Source of the DNA: Aphelocoma coerulescens | Lineage: Eukaryota; Chordata; Aves; Passeriformes; Corvidae | Assembly (NCBI RefSeq): GCF_041296385.1 | Contig: NC_091022.1 | Span: 21,037,967-21,101,966 of the forward strand | Length of the DNA: 64,000 bases | Direction: 5' to 3' | Shown here: positions 13,284 through 27,267 of the stretch, piece by piece | Position numbering within the stretch: position 1 is the stretch's first letter | Layout of the letters: each line of letters starts with the position of its first letter | The notes under the pieces: generated by a model | Told to the model about the DNA's origin: nothing | What the model saw: the letters and a program-made list of their open reading frames with translations, nothing else | Database searches by the model: none | Made by a program: the position numbers and the translations under genes

Positions 13284-16200
13284 GTCACAGGGGAATGGTA
13301 AGGAAAGTGCATGGACATTTCTGGTTCAAATATGTCAATCTTGGTACTTTCACTGACAAGCACAACAAAGAGCAATAACATGAAGTTCACTTCTTCACAG
13401 GGAGATGCCTACAAGTCTCAGAGCAGAAAATATTGGAATATTTATCAGCAAGAAATACTGAGCTCTAAAGCAGATAGTCAAGGATAATTTACATGTCAAT
13501 ATAAGAGCAACATTTTTTTCAGGAATTGTCAGTGAGAATTTTTACTTATGGGGGAAAAAAAAGATCTATTGAAGACTTAGATGTGAACTGATAGAAAAAA
13601 AATCATCAACAATTGGGAAATTAGATTGAGTTGTGGAAGTTCTGATTAAAGAGACAGGCTGAATATTGGATTTTTCTACAGAAATCCAGCTCACCTGCAA
13701 CAAAAAAGAAGCTTGAACTGAGAATATACAATTAAAGAGAGAACTCTACTTTCACCTTTAATTTTTGGCAAGATACTTTTGTTCCTTTGTGTCATAGTTT
13801 CCTGGCTCATTAGAAGTTTTAAACTGGTTCATTTTTCCATGTCCCATTCTGTCTCACCAAGGTTTGGTGTTCAGGTGCTCACACCTATGTTTAGAAGCTC
13901 ATCACATATTGCTGCCAAAACGAAGTCCAGAAGGGATGTCAGCAGCACCTTCCTCTCCCAGGCTCCAGCAAACCACCACTGAAGCACCTGAGCAGCAGAA
14001 CCAAGCACAGTAAAAGCCTCAGCTGCACCCAAGACAAAGCAGAAACAATCACAGCCAAAAGGGAGAAAGAGCAACTCCCTGACTCTGACTTTTGGTTACA
14101 GTGACCAGAATGGAAAACTAAACACACAGAAACAAGGACAAGATATCTGACTGTGAGGCAAGACAGAACTTCCCAGCAGATCCATACCCACCTGTGAGAG
14201 GGGGCTGGGTGCTTCCCCCTCTGCAGCTGCCTTGCATGCACCTCTCACTTCAGCCAGACAAAAAAACACTCACTCTCTTCATTCCCAGCCATGCCTTATC
14301 AGCTGAAACTCCTGATTAACTTGCATGCCAGATTGTAGCCCAGAGCTCATGCTCTCTTAGAGAGCATCTCAGTTATGCCAACTGAATACAAAGAAGTCCT
14401 GCTTAATTACAGCAAATCACAGTCACATGTTATGGCTTTGATATGACTCTAGAGCCCTTCAAAATGAAAAGAAAACCATAGAATACTGGAGGAAATCCAA
14501 AGGGCCTTCTCTTGACCAAGGATAAAACATCACTATGAAATGAAATTATCATCTGATAATACACTGCCACCACTTCTAATCATGCATTTCAAGCAGGCTT
14601 CTAAAAATATTTTCATGTTAAAAAGAAGTTCCCTACCTGAGTAACACTGGCTTAAGAGTTTACTAGGCATTCATAAGTTAGAAAGCAGGAAAATGACAAA
14701 TGTTCTTTATAAAGATCAAGTACGGCAACATCACCCAAAAGAGAGAATAGTCCCACATAAAATTCAGATTAAACCCATTCCATCAGGATCCTAAGGTCAG
14801 AGTTCATGGCAATATGTTTGTTCACTCTTGGTCCCTCACAGCCTTTGCCACATCTTTACATAGTCATAAATAGCAAATTCTCACTCAAATTTTTGAGAGA
14901 AATATGCCACACCTTGCTGCAATATGCAGCCTGTCCTCCAAGGAAGTTTTCTGCTTCAGATCCTGAGTGGACCATTATGCCAACTACCACCAAAGCTGAA
15001 GGTTTAGTGCTCTCCTCCACACTTGTCTCAAAATCCCAGAATGTTTTCTGCTGAGCATGGAATGCAAGTATGTCACAGCACAGAGTGGGGTAAAAAAATT
15101 TTTTTTTGAAAAAGATATCTTTGCAGAAATTCAAATTAGCATTTCCCGACTATTGTGCTGATTTTTGAGATTGTATTTTTGTAAGTTATATTTGTAGTTC
15201 CTCTTATGTCTATTTAAGAAAGGTTATGAAGAACACAAATTATCTGATTTACTCTGAGAGTTTTGATAGAGGATTTAATAGTTGATGAAGATGCAAGAAT
15301 TGTGGAGGTTATTTATTTACTTCTGATTTCTTCAAGATCTTCCCAAGGCTCTGCACAGATGCCCCAAAACTATGTCCACTCATCTTTTTATATAAATGAC
15401 AGCCTGGCAGGGAACTGGGGAATTTTCTGCTATCCTTCTTCCTGAGGATGCACATCAAACAAAAAAACTTTCCTGTTCAAAATCTATTTCTCAATTTTCA
15501 GAATTAAAACCATCTGGGTTTTCCATGTCAACTTGTGACATTTTGAAACTGTTCTGAAATAAATGAAAGATCATTTTTCCACTGCTGAACATTCTGACCA
15601 AGGCTGAAGAGTAATTTTGCAGTAATTGGAAACCAAATATTATTGATTGTAAAACAAGAATTTGAAATTGAATTGGCTTATTAAGTCAACATGTTTTTCA
15701 GCAGCAATCCATAATATTAGTTTCAGTAATGTTCCTAAAAAAGGTCAGTGAGTGTAATTGGGCTATTTCTGCCCAGGGCACAGGACTAGGCCCCAGTAGA
15801 ACCATGTTCTATTTCCCATTTAAGGTGACTGACCGTAGCACATCAGTGTCTCCCTGAGGAACAGGGATGCTGACTTGCAAAGGGCTTTGTGATGAGCCAG
15901 TGAAAAACACTTTATCACCTCTTAGTCTAATCCTTACTAATTAATGACATAATAATTAGTTTGGTCTTGTTGCTCATTAAGTCTTGATGTGTTTTATCGT
16001 GATGGCTTTGAATAGAGCACTTCCATGAGATGAATTTCCCATCAATGAATAATACACAACCCATTTTGTTACAGCCATGTAAAGCATGTGTGTAAGGCTG
16101 CTTGACACAGGCTTTATGAGTACAGTCTGAAGTACTAGAAAACCTAATTTAATCTCCATCCAGTTAGTTCTTTCAGAGACAAGATGTGTGAACCTTGTTA

Positions 16201-17875
16201 TATTAATTCACTGACAGAGTCTAGGTTTCTCCCCATGACAAATCCTATCTTCCAATTCTCAAGCCAGTAATAAGGCATAAAATTCAGTAAAAGAGCCTAG
16301 TTTCTTCACTGTGAGTCCTCTGAATCCTTCCTGAAACTCTACTGTTCTAAAATTTTCCTCCTGCATAAGTGATCCTAAATCAATGTTATGCAAAGATGTA
16401 GGAATTTCCTTCACAACATGTAAAAGAAAACACCTCTAAGGTACAGAAACTGTTATTTTACTAATAAATTAATTGCCCTTTTCCCAAAAACATTATTTTA
16501 AACTACTGCTCTGATCCTAAGAAAGAGAATATAAAACATGAAAAGTGGTATCCTTCAGCTGAACTTCCTTTCTGAAATGATTCTCTATTTTTAAGTGGAT
16601 ATCAGATATGACTCACAGTATTAAGATATACAGTTTGTCTGAGACTTTGAAAAACAAGAGCTATCATTAATTTCTGTTCAGACTGAGATAATTCATACAG
16701 GGCTTTGTGCATGACAAATAGAAACTGCTTTTCAAGTCTAAAGCAAGCAGGAGATTCTCAAATGAGTGTACTGTAGCCAGGGCTGAGAAGAGCAAACAAA
16801 TTTGAATTCCAAATAAATACTGGGTCCTCCTGATGTTTTTTCTTTGCCCACCTCCCCAAGTCGGTCAGCACACAGCCACCACAGAAGCCAGAGCACCAGA
16901 GCTCTCTTGATCCTTGCCCTCCTACACAGCCCTGACACTGCTCTATTCTCTTCCCTAGGCCTTTCCCTGCCTCAACTCTTCTTTGGTAAGGACAGAACTA
17001 GCAACAAGCCAGGCAAAAGCACACAATTATATTTGTGCTGGGTCTTTTGATGCTCCCTGATTCCCAGCAATTTATAGGTTTCTCCTCATGTTTTACTCTA
17101 TTTTTTCTTACTACAACAGTTAGAATGCACTAGACTGGTTTTTTTTGTGTCTGCTCCCCACTTACATTTCTGGCTGTTCAAGTGGATTGCAGATGGTCCT
17201 AGAAATTTTCTCCAAGCTTTTTTTCATCTATGTAATCTTGAATTTGTCCCAGTTCTTTTTAATTCATAGCAAAGACAAAAGATTACTTGGAGATGTTCTG
17301 AAGCAATTTTCAATCATTTTGGAAGTATCTACTCTAACATACTGAACCACTGCCAGGCCAGAGCATTGAAATCAAAGATTAAAAAACAAAATAACTCATG
17401 CTTTTTTCATAATTAGGAGGAAGTAGGTGTTTGCATTGTTTCAGGACATTATTTCAATGCAGCACTATATTGCCTCATGTTCTCTATTACAGCATTACCA
17501 TGTAACTATCCATCATGTCCATTAGAAATAAAAAATACACCAGTAATTAATTATATTCAATATATTATTAACTCTAAGATTTATTACATAGGAATTATGC
17601 CTAATAGCATGAAGAAATGAATGCCAAAACCCAGAGAGTGCACTAACACCCAGGGAAACATGGATCTTAATCAGGGCAGAGCAAAAGTGAGAACTTCCCA
17701 TCAAGCTCCTATCTTTATCATGAGTAAGACAGTGTCCCAGCAGCCACTGTGTGTTTAAACACAAACACAGTATCAAACAACTGAGAACCCACTCTATCTT
17801 CTCTATCTATGTAATACATAAATTACCTTTTTTTTTCTGCTGCTCAGGAAAAGGAAAAGTGAAAAATTAAAAATT

Positions 17876-17880
<5 letters not shown>

Positions 17881-17909
<29 letters not shown>
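17881..17909 (+). repeat. (AT)n microsatellite
   Basis: This is a pure AT run of 29 bp immediately preceded by TTGTGT, giving a short compound GT/AT microsatellite. Confidence 0.97.
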
Positions 17910-17910
<1 letters not shown>

Positions 17911-18003
17911 CATGCAAAAGCTATAGCATCTTTTTCCTCCTTTTTTGTAGATATCCATTGGTTCTGAAGGATAATACCGCCATAGCTTCTACTGTAACAT
18001 CTA

Positions 18004-18110
18004 AGAACAAGAGGAAATGAAAATGAAGCAGGGAAGAGTTGAGAGAGAGACTATGAAACAGAAGAAAAAGTAGAGTTAGAGAAGAGAGAAAGTTAAACAG
18101 AAGGAAAAAA
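18004..18110 (+). repeat. GA-rich low-complexity tract
   Basis: This is strongly purine-biased sequence of about 107 bp with GAGAGAGAGA and many GAA/AGAAA words. It is polypurine on the plus strand and not a regular repeat. Confidence 0.8.
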
Positions 18111-21100
18111 TAGTTTGTCTTGATATTTTTTTCATTGCAGTTTCATTACATTCTGGTCTCTACACTAAAGAGAGAGATGCTAGCTGAGGATAATATCTTC
18201 ACAGCTGATTGGAAGAATCAACCATTTTTAGTTTACTAAGAGGAGCAAATATGTTTACTGAACCAGCCACATCACACACATGAAATGTGCTATTGTGAAA
18301 AGGCACTCAGTGCAACTGGTGGCATAGAGAAGCTCTCAAGAGAGATCTATGAAAGTTCTTGCACAAAATATAAATCACATCACCAAAGCAAAGCAAGCAA
18401 AGGGCAATTGTTCCAGACACCTGCATTCTGCTCATCAGTTCCCTGATCACGGCCTCGTGATTCAGTTTTGTTAGAAACCTGATGATCTCCACGACAGCCT
18501 TTCATTAAGCACTAAAACCTCCACACCCAAATTTGTTCAAGCATTAGAAAACATATGGCACAAATTTGTAATTTGAGTTTTGTGCCTTTGCTGTTGCTGT
18601 TAGAGGCCACCTTTCTCCTCTAACCCCAGATGGAGACAAGAAGTAAATACAGACCCAGTGATTTCCTGCTGGGATTGCCTTGTTATGGGTTTTCTAGTTT
18701 ATTTTGTCATCTAAACACTTTCACACGTCTGACCACCTCCTCTAGTTCCATTATATTCCTCTTCTCAGCAGCAGATTCTTTGTGCTGGGGATTGCTTACT
18801 TGGGGTGAATGTTTGCTCCTTTTTGCATGGAGCACTCACAGATGTTGAGGTTGTTATAGATTTGTGTCTTAAAGGCCAAGTTCTCTCCCCATATGGCCAT
18901 GCCACCCCATCTCCTGCGCATGGTGAGCAAAAAAAAATCACAGGCAGAAAACAAAACAGAAGAAAGCAGCAGAAGACTGAAAGAGCAAGTGTCAAGTGAC
19001 ATAGAAACTTAGAAATCCTTTGAAGCAAGTCTACATCAGACTGTGTGAAACTGTGGAAAAACAAATCACAGCAGGCAAGAGCAAGCTAAGACTTTTTAAA
19101 AATGTCCCAACAGAGTAAAAGTAACATGAAATGTGGGAACAGCAGAAGCAGAGGCTTTCAGCAAGCAATGGGAGCGAGTGAGAAAAGAGATAAGCAGAAG
19201 GTAGTTTTATTCCTGGATATTTCTATTTCTGAAACTGTTTTCTCTAAGCCTTGCTCTGGTTAGATGGACAATTAACTGAGGTACTATGTACTGCCACATG
19301 ACACCTACCACACTCAAACTTACAAGATATCCTTTTAAAAAGTATAAAATGGAAGTAAATTGTGACTATTTTAAAAGTGAAGACTCTGAGCCCTTTCAGA
19401 CTGTATTACATTTTGGGTCTACCATAGGACATTCAGAAGGACTAGAAATCTTAGGAATTATTTGCTGGCAAGTAAAAGTTAGTCAAGTTTAAAGCTGAAT
19501 ATATCTTGACACCAAGGACAAGAAAGAATTCAAAATAACGTGGGAGATAAAGAGAGAAATTTGAACTTCAATCCTCAAGACAGCGAAACAAAACAGAAGG
19601 GTAAAATATCACTAAACAAATTGCTGTAGTTGGGAGAAGATGCAAAAACTTCAAAGGATTCTATCGCTTTGCAAGAATTTGGGAATATCAACAGAGTTTT
19701 CACAGCATAAACAGAAAGGATAACCAGAGTAACAGTAACTCCAAGGAATTTTTCAGTAACTGGTGAATAATATTACAGCAGAAGACAAATGGACTACAAT
19801 CTGAAAGGCAGTACAATGTTTAAATTTAAAGGCATACATTCTTGGCTTCACAGTAAGCAGGCTCAAAAGCCAAGCCAAAGGAATGCTCCAAAGTGCCAAA
19901 AAGATCAAACTGATCTTTGCATATTTCTACTGCTTCTCATTATCTGGAATTTATCATATTGTTCCTGCACAATAAATATAAAAACTAAGTTTTCCTCCAA
20001 TTTATTCTAGCAGATGCTTTTTTTCAGGCACCTTAAAGCCTCAGTTAAAAATAGATTCAAATCTGGAAGAAGCTATAATGAAGTGCTTGCCAGATCTGAT
20101 AGCACACTGTCATGCAGTGGCATGAATTTAAGCAGCTCTCAGCAGTGTCATTTCAGATGTGTTACTCCGGTTCTCTGACAGAATTAGATGAACCATTTTT
20201 ATCAATGTTTTACAAACTGCAAAAACTACAAAGCTCTATCTCAAAGCAAACAATGTCAGTAACTAAGTTTTATTTAACTAAAAACTCAAAATATCTGGTC
20301 ACATTACTGAGAAAATGCAAATACAGAATAAATGGAATGCAAAAATAAAATCCACATGATAGGGGTCTGCACTTAAAGCTAATACTACTGTTGTGGATAT
20401 ACAACAGCAAATAGTATTTTCAAATACACCTACTAATATACTCCTTGGTCTTTAAATTCACCTTTAAAAATGTAAGTTATTTAGTTGGTGAACAAAATAG
20501 AGCAGGTACCTCCCAGATGACAAAATTTCCATGTGCTGTTGCATGTGCAACGATTACGGGATACCCAAATATGCCCCAAAGAGGAACCTTTTGTAATTTA
20601 TTTCACAAATTATTATAGATATAACATTAAAATTCAGATGCAGAGCGTTTCCAAATGCCTACCAACAAACTTATATTTCACATACCACAGAGAACACACA
20701 CACCCAAGAAACCTGACAGGCAAAAATAAGAAAAACATGTGACATCCCCCAGTCAGATTTGTTTCTTAATCTTTGTGACTAGAGTTATCCTCTAAAATGT
20801 GAAACTGGAAGACTTACACAGGCAGCAAAGTTTTAGGCCCTATCTGGTTTGTATTTGCCAGGAACATTATTATACAGACACTGTACAAAGGCAGCATTAT
20901 ATTGGACACATAGTTTCCAGGCAATGCAAAAGAATCCCAAAATAAAATTAGGTTAAAGTAACTTCACACTGGATTTTGCCATTCTCTTTCAAAAATGATG
21001 AAGAAAGTATTTCCTTACCATCTGCCCTGGTACAACTCTGTTTATACATCATGTCAAATTTACAAACCTCCCTTCATTTGATTTGTTGACACAGGGTCCA

Positions 21101-21166
21101 GTAAAATATTCTGGATCATTAACCAGACCTAAATATTTTTTTCTGTTTTGTTTTACATAAACATGT

Positions 21167-21182
21167 GGTTGGTTGGTTGGTT
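21167..21182 (+). repeat. (GGTT)4 microsatellite
   Basis: Four GGTT units are followed by TT. It is a short simple repeat. Confidence 0.9.
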
Positions 21183-24100
21183 TTAATTCAGAATTTTTCA
21201 GTCATTCTAAAAGTGATACAATACGCTTAAGGCATTCTTGAGAATAATTTTAAAAAGAGGGATTTTCCTGTTTTACACATTAAACCTGTGGATCAGATGG
21301 AAAGTATGACCAACAGCTTGTTTTCTTGTTCTGCTCTAGACGTTTTCAGGACTTAGGAAAAAGAAGCTGATTTTCTCTTTTTAAATATCTGAGACACAGA
21401 ACACATCTCCAGCTGTTCCTGCCATCACCCAGACAGACTTTGGCTGTTCCTCCCCACATGAGGAATTTTATCACTGATGCAAAGCGAACAAGATGAACTG
21501 ATGGTCCCACAAGAGCAGCAATTCATGATTCCATCTTTCTTCATGGGGAACAGGTTTCCACTGCCTCTCTACAGTTACCCATTGGGCTCTGGCTTCATAA
21601 CTGTTTGTGTCTTCCTTGCTGAGAGCTGGGCTTTAAGCACCCTGTCATAATTTCAAAATCTAACAGATATAGTGATAGTTTCTAGTGACTCCATCTGTTC
21701 AGCTATGAGCTTCATCCTACTGGGATTGTAAACGCAGATGGGAAAGAAAATTACACTCAATTGCTTTGGGTTTGGGATTTTTATCTGTACAATCTCCTGA
21801 GTGCAAGTGCACTCCCTTCAAGGTCCTTTAGGATACCACAACGGAGAGCTGGACACACCAGTACTTTGCTAATTGGTCCTATTGTCTGAAGCCACTTCTC
21901 ACAACATTAAAAGGAAAACTAATGTCATCTGGTTAGGGATAGCTAGAAATTTATAATATTAGAAAATATTGACTCAGAAAGAAGAAAAAAACCAGTATTT
22001 TTAATAAAATATTTTTCAAAAAAACCCAGTTGAAATCATCATCCCTCTTAACTCAAAAAGAGGTAAAACACATTCAGACTTACTGTTCCTGGTCCAAGTT
22101 ATTTGTCTATGGGCTTACTTGAAAAACAACACACAGCTGAAGGAATTACAGAATTACACACAATAATTCAAAATGCATCAAAATTCCTGTAATACAAAGG
22201 CTTTGGGTTTTCAGCTGCAGCATTTTAATGGTCAGGGTTTTTTCTCTGACAGTAACCAGCAAAACAGAAAACAAACAATTTCATTTAGAAATAACAGTAG
22301 CAAAATTAATAGAGATCAGACTGCAGCAACGAATAAATATATCTTCATCTTTTTCTGTGTTTAAAACTGACTTAGAACAGTGCAATGCCTTGCATTGCTA
22401 TAGGCAAAGTATCACATTTCCCATGTGATTTCCTAATCATAACTGAGTAAAAAGATGGTCAAAATTGCATACAATGAAATTATTTATTAGGTAAATTGAA
22501 ATCAGTGCAGAGTCAAAACAACTTCCAAGATGAACTTACAACATAAGTAATAAAAGTATTTCAGACGAGGATAAAAATACGTCAGGCTAAAATGATGCAA
22601 ATAAGAATCCTTTTTACAGAGGACAGAAATGTTTTGTTCTTCCCTCTGCAGCAATAAAAGTTCCAGATGGCTTGTACACTGATGTATTTTATTTACACAG
22701 ATTGTTTTCACATAATTAATTGTTCCACACAGAAAGTGTCCCTTCTCTTGACACACAAGCCATTTTAATAATTATAAAGGGAAGGAAAAGGCTTGGATCT
22801 TTCTTCAATTCTTTTAAATTTAAACTTTTATGCTGTGTTATACATACCTATCTCTGTGTGTTCACATTTGTTTATGTACAGACACACTCCATTCAGGAGA
22901 AAAAAAATGTTTAAATAATTTGTCTCTTTCACTACTTGAATAGCAATATTAATTAATAGCAATTAATAGCTATTATTAATAGCAATAACATTGGTATTAA
23001 TTTTTAACATTGCATATGCATTATCATTTGGTGTATGATCCCAAGAAAGTATATATATCTGTGATAAAAATATGAACATCTTCAAATAGTTAGATGTGAT
23101 TAGTTTGCTGCTGGTAGTTATGGGACTAGCAGTATCTTATTTGAAAGCAGATAAAACGGGGGGGGGAAAGGATAATTTGAAGCAATATTTTTTCTAAAAT
23201 CAAAGTTTTCTATATATTCTTAATTTTTTTCTTTATGTATAATCTGATTAAAATTTATTCTGTAGAACTAGGAAACAGAGGAAGCAGGAAAACAGTTATT
23301 TTTTTAAGAACTAAAAATATTTCCTTTCCAACAAAGAATGCTAGAAGTTTTATGAGCTTTTAATATTTTTTTGTGCTCAAAAGTAAGTTTTATTTCCAAA
23401 AAAAAAAAACCCTGTCCTTTTGACTTAAAAATTCTGTCTCCTAAAATATAGGAGATAAGAATTTACCTCTTCATCATAACTGCATCACTGGAGTAATTCA
23501 GTGATGGAGGTTCTCCTGTCAAAAAGGTGTTTTTACACCACAGCCTCCATTTTTACACCAAGCCTGAAGTTCAGGCTGCCAGCAAGCAGCATTCCAAGGA
23601 CCAGGACCTGGGTGGTGCTCTTTAACCTGAGTCCCAAACCTCCTCATTTCCCACACACCCCTGTGTTCTATCTACCACAGCCTGTCCCTTCCACAGGAAC
23701 TTCCTACATTGTTCCCTTCATGAAAGGCACAAACGTGTTGCAATTCCAGAGCAATTCAGAATGGATACAGCCCAAAGAAAGACTATCTATTTTCTGTCTG
23801 GTGAACACCTCCGATAATTTCTGATGGGGTTTTATGTTAATCAAGTTTTTTTATGAAGGCAAGTTTTTTTATCGTATTTACAACTAATTAAAAACTTTGT
23901 TAAAGACATGAAGATTTTAAAATTAAGCTCTCAGAAGTTAGAAAATTCCTAATAATTTAGACAGCCTTTGCAGCCAAACTTCATGCTTCATGTACATATG
24001 CACCACAAAACAATCCTTCGCTTTTTTTCCCACCGGCTGTGAGCCAAATAACATATCATTCCCCAGTCCTGTCTTCACAGACAGATGAACCACTTTAGTT

Positions 24101-27100
24101 GATTTTTTTCTCAAAAAGACTCCCTTCAGGAAGCCCTCCAACACAACTATTTCAAGCAAAAGGTTAAAGTTTCAAACTTCAGCAAGTGCAACTGCTGGTT
24201 GTATTTGGAGTTCCCATGAAGTCTCCCAGATGGGCTCATTGCCACCTCCTTGCAAACACATAGACAACAAACATCCTTTGTGAGGATTCAGGGACAGAGA
24301 ATTCATTAGAAGAGAAAAGGCTCCAGCCAGTGCCCAGCTCACTCACCCTCCCCTGCCATACCCGGAGCAGGAAAGGGGTGGGATAGGTGATTAGGGACAT
24401 TACACTCGGGCCACTGAGTTCCTTCAGGACTGAGATCACATTGCCTGAGCCTGATCCATGCAGATGCTCATGACAACACCTTGAATGACTGTGAGCCACC
24501 TGCCCGTTTTGAGATCTGCCTCAGCTGCTATGAATCCTCACTCAGTTGTGCTAACCTGTCCCACACTGTCCTGTTTCTTGCTTGCTATCAACACAGACCA
24601 CATGTATGTGCTCAGCAAGCCTGGCTGCCACTGTTTATAAACCATATTTCTGCTTGTTCTCTCTGTTCAAGTCAACATTATACTGCTATTTCATATTTGT
24701 AGCAAAAAAATAACCAAAGACAGGCAGGTTTCTTCTGCCATTTGAGCTAGAAATCGTATCAGAATTCCTGCTCCATATAATCCAACCTAACAAGAGGTCT
24801 GTATTAAATTTCATAAAAAGGACTTGCAAATAAATCTTATCTCTCTTGTAATTATTAAATCTACTACTAAGTAATATGATTGTGTATCATTTGTATGATA
24901 TGACTTAGATTACCTATTAACTCCGTAATTTCAATTCAGCTAGAACATAGAACCAAATGAGTCAATTTTACAGCATACTAATTTCTTTCGTGTTCATTTG
25001 AACCATGTACATTTATTATGAGCCAATTTCCTGAACGAATTCAAGGCTATCTCTTGGATTCCATTACAAAATGCCTGCCTGCCTTGCAAGGCTTCATACT
25101 GCACAGGCACTGTTCCTGATACTCCTGCTACATTATTTGAACTGAGATAAGGTATCACTCCACTGCACACTGGAGCACAAAGTGTTGGCATATCCTTAAA
25201 TTGCTTGGTGTGGTTTTCTTTTTCCATTAAATGCTTTTTATTTCCATCACTATGAGAAGATAATCAAATCCAAGACTGAATCTTTCTGCAGATTTAATCA
25301 TGCCTCCCTCATTTTAATAGCCATTTAAAAGCATATTAATACATATTTACATACCTATCTTTATTGTACCAGCTCAAATAAGTAATTTCCTGCCTTCAGC
25401 AAATTATTCCAAGGCAGATAAAAGAAGTACAAGTCAATGCTTTAGAAAGTGCAGATGTGGCTGAAGTGTTCACACACTGCTGGTAGCAGTCAGAATTTCC
25501 TAATGGCATCCACATAAGGGATTCACTTCTAGCTCCTTATTGTTCTCACAATTTGGACTCTGAACTTTTATAGTCTGCTCTTACACAAATGAGGCTGTCC
25601 CTCCCAAGTAAACACAACTTAAGTGATGGAGACCAAGGTCTCTTTTGGTTTACTTTCAGGGTTTTTTTTATTTCAAGTTGTTTTCCTTTCAAGGCATAAG
25701 AGATAAATACTGCTCTATTCACCACACATACTTACTGTATAGCACACAGTGTCCACAGCTTGTGATGGTAACAAGGAGATCAGCTTACTTTGATTGAAGG
25801 TGGATGTGAAAGTTCTCTTGCCTTTTGAGAATTAAAAATACAGCCCTCCATTTCCTCAGGACTTTTGCTTTTCAAATATAAAAGCTCATAGGGCTTTTTG
25901 TGGCTGAGTTTGAACAATATTTTTTAAATGAAAATCCTGTGAGCCTCTTTGCCTACTTTGACTGCTGTATCATTAAGCATCTATTGATTTACTGACACAT
26001 AACTGAAAGGAAATTCCTTTATCTTCTCACTGAGAATAATGAAATTAAGATAAGGTGACTGCCATTAATAAAGATCTCCATGGCTTCAGTGCCCAAATAT
26101 ATTCCTAAACATTCAAGAGAATCAAAAGCCACATTTCTTGGTACATTAAAAAAAAGAAAAAGAAAATTAAAAAATCAACCATGACACCAACACAAAGGAC
26201 AGCACTTGAATTTCCACACCAAATAAGTGAAAAAGTAAAATAAATTGTGTTTCCACCATTTCTGAATTCTGAAGTGTAATGGGAAGTTGAACTTCACATA
26301 AATCTGTATCACACCTTTCAGGTTATTTCAAGAAACATTTTCTATTAAAATAGAATACAAATGAAATGAAAACTAGGTGTTAGCAAAAGGAATTCTCAAT
26401 AGTGCCTTCAGAACTCTGTCTCATTCTACATTTACTGAGAATGCCAAGATCCCACAAGCCAAAAACAATGTGGATAGTTAGGGAACATCTTACCCTTGAC
26501 ATTTCACCCTGAGTGCTCCAGTGATACAACAAACAGGTTATATGACCATTAAAAACAGTAATACATGACATTTTCCAGCTTCCAACGAACATGAACTCTT
26601 ATTATATACTACTCAGTTGGGACTGAATAGCAATTTGTGCCCATTACTAATATTTTGAAAATAAAAAAGGGGTTTTTTTAATAAAAATGTTAATTTTCAT
26701 TAGCTTTCAAAATCTCTTAAAGCTGCCTAAAGAAAATCTTCATTCTGTCTTGCTTTTCTTACCCACTCCACAGTCCCAGCTTTTTCCTTCTGCTTAGAGT
26801 CCCACAACACTTTTAACTTGAAAGATTCAAGTTAGTTACAATTATCATGCAAAGAGTTTTGAATAAATTAGGAAAACATGCAGTCTGGAGGAATGAAGCT
26901 GGCTGGAAGATTTGGATGTTGGCATTACAACATCCAGTTTGGGCCCCGAAGAAGGCATCTGTGTTTTGTTGTTGGATGAAAGACAATAAAGTCTTCTAAT
27001 GGCTCATTTACAGCCTTGGGATATTTTTAAAGACTCAAGGATCTATTTTTGTGTTTTGTCATGTTGTGTCAAGAGGATACCTGTCAGATTCGTCTTTTAG

Positions 27101-27189
27101 TGCATATGGGATTTTGTTCAGAGATTAATAAATTTAGAGTAATTGCAAAGATTTTGACAAATATTTGTCAGATCCCTGCCGCTGTAGGG

Positions 27190-27207
27190 AATTTTTAATT
27201 AAAAATT
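27190..27207 (+). repeat. 18-bp perfect AT palindrome
   Basis: AATTTTTAATTAAAAATT is its own reverse complement. It lies 13 bp upstream of the AATAAA of the poly(A)-tailed sequence that follows. Confidence 0.9.
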
Positions 27208-27219
27208 ATTTAAAATATA

Positions 27220-27267
27220 AATAAATTGTGCTCTATCCAATCAAAAAAAAAAAAAAAAAAAAAAAAA
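27220..27267 (+). other. AATAAA followed by a 25-nt poly(A): retroposed-transcript-like 3' end
   Basis: AATAAA at 27220-27225 is followed 17 nt later by a pure A-run at 27243-27267. This spacing is that of a genuine cleavage and polyadenylation site, so the run may be the fossil tail of a retroposed transcript. The preceding 350 bp (from about 26880) hold no frame or repeat that I recognise, and I did not find a target-site duplication. Confidence 0.4.

Larger units (their letters stand above)
11895..27189. other. Intergenic DNA, no gene seen
   Basis: This is unique-looking AT-rich sequence with a few microsatellites, the GA-rich tract at 18004, an inverted repeat at 13241 and a 9-nt G-run at 23158-23166. 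Frames reach at most 107 codons and none is recognisable. A run of TAATAGCAAT-like words at about 22938-22986 is low complexity. Confidence 0.65.

Noticed and set aside
15750..15960. Segment vaguely like an ancient MIR-type SINE
   Set aside because: Only a few generic words matched. No tRNA-derived head or defined ends could be seen.
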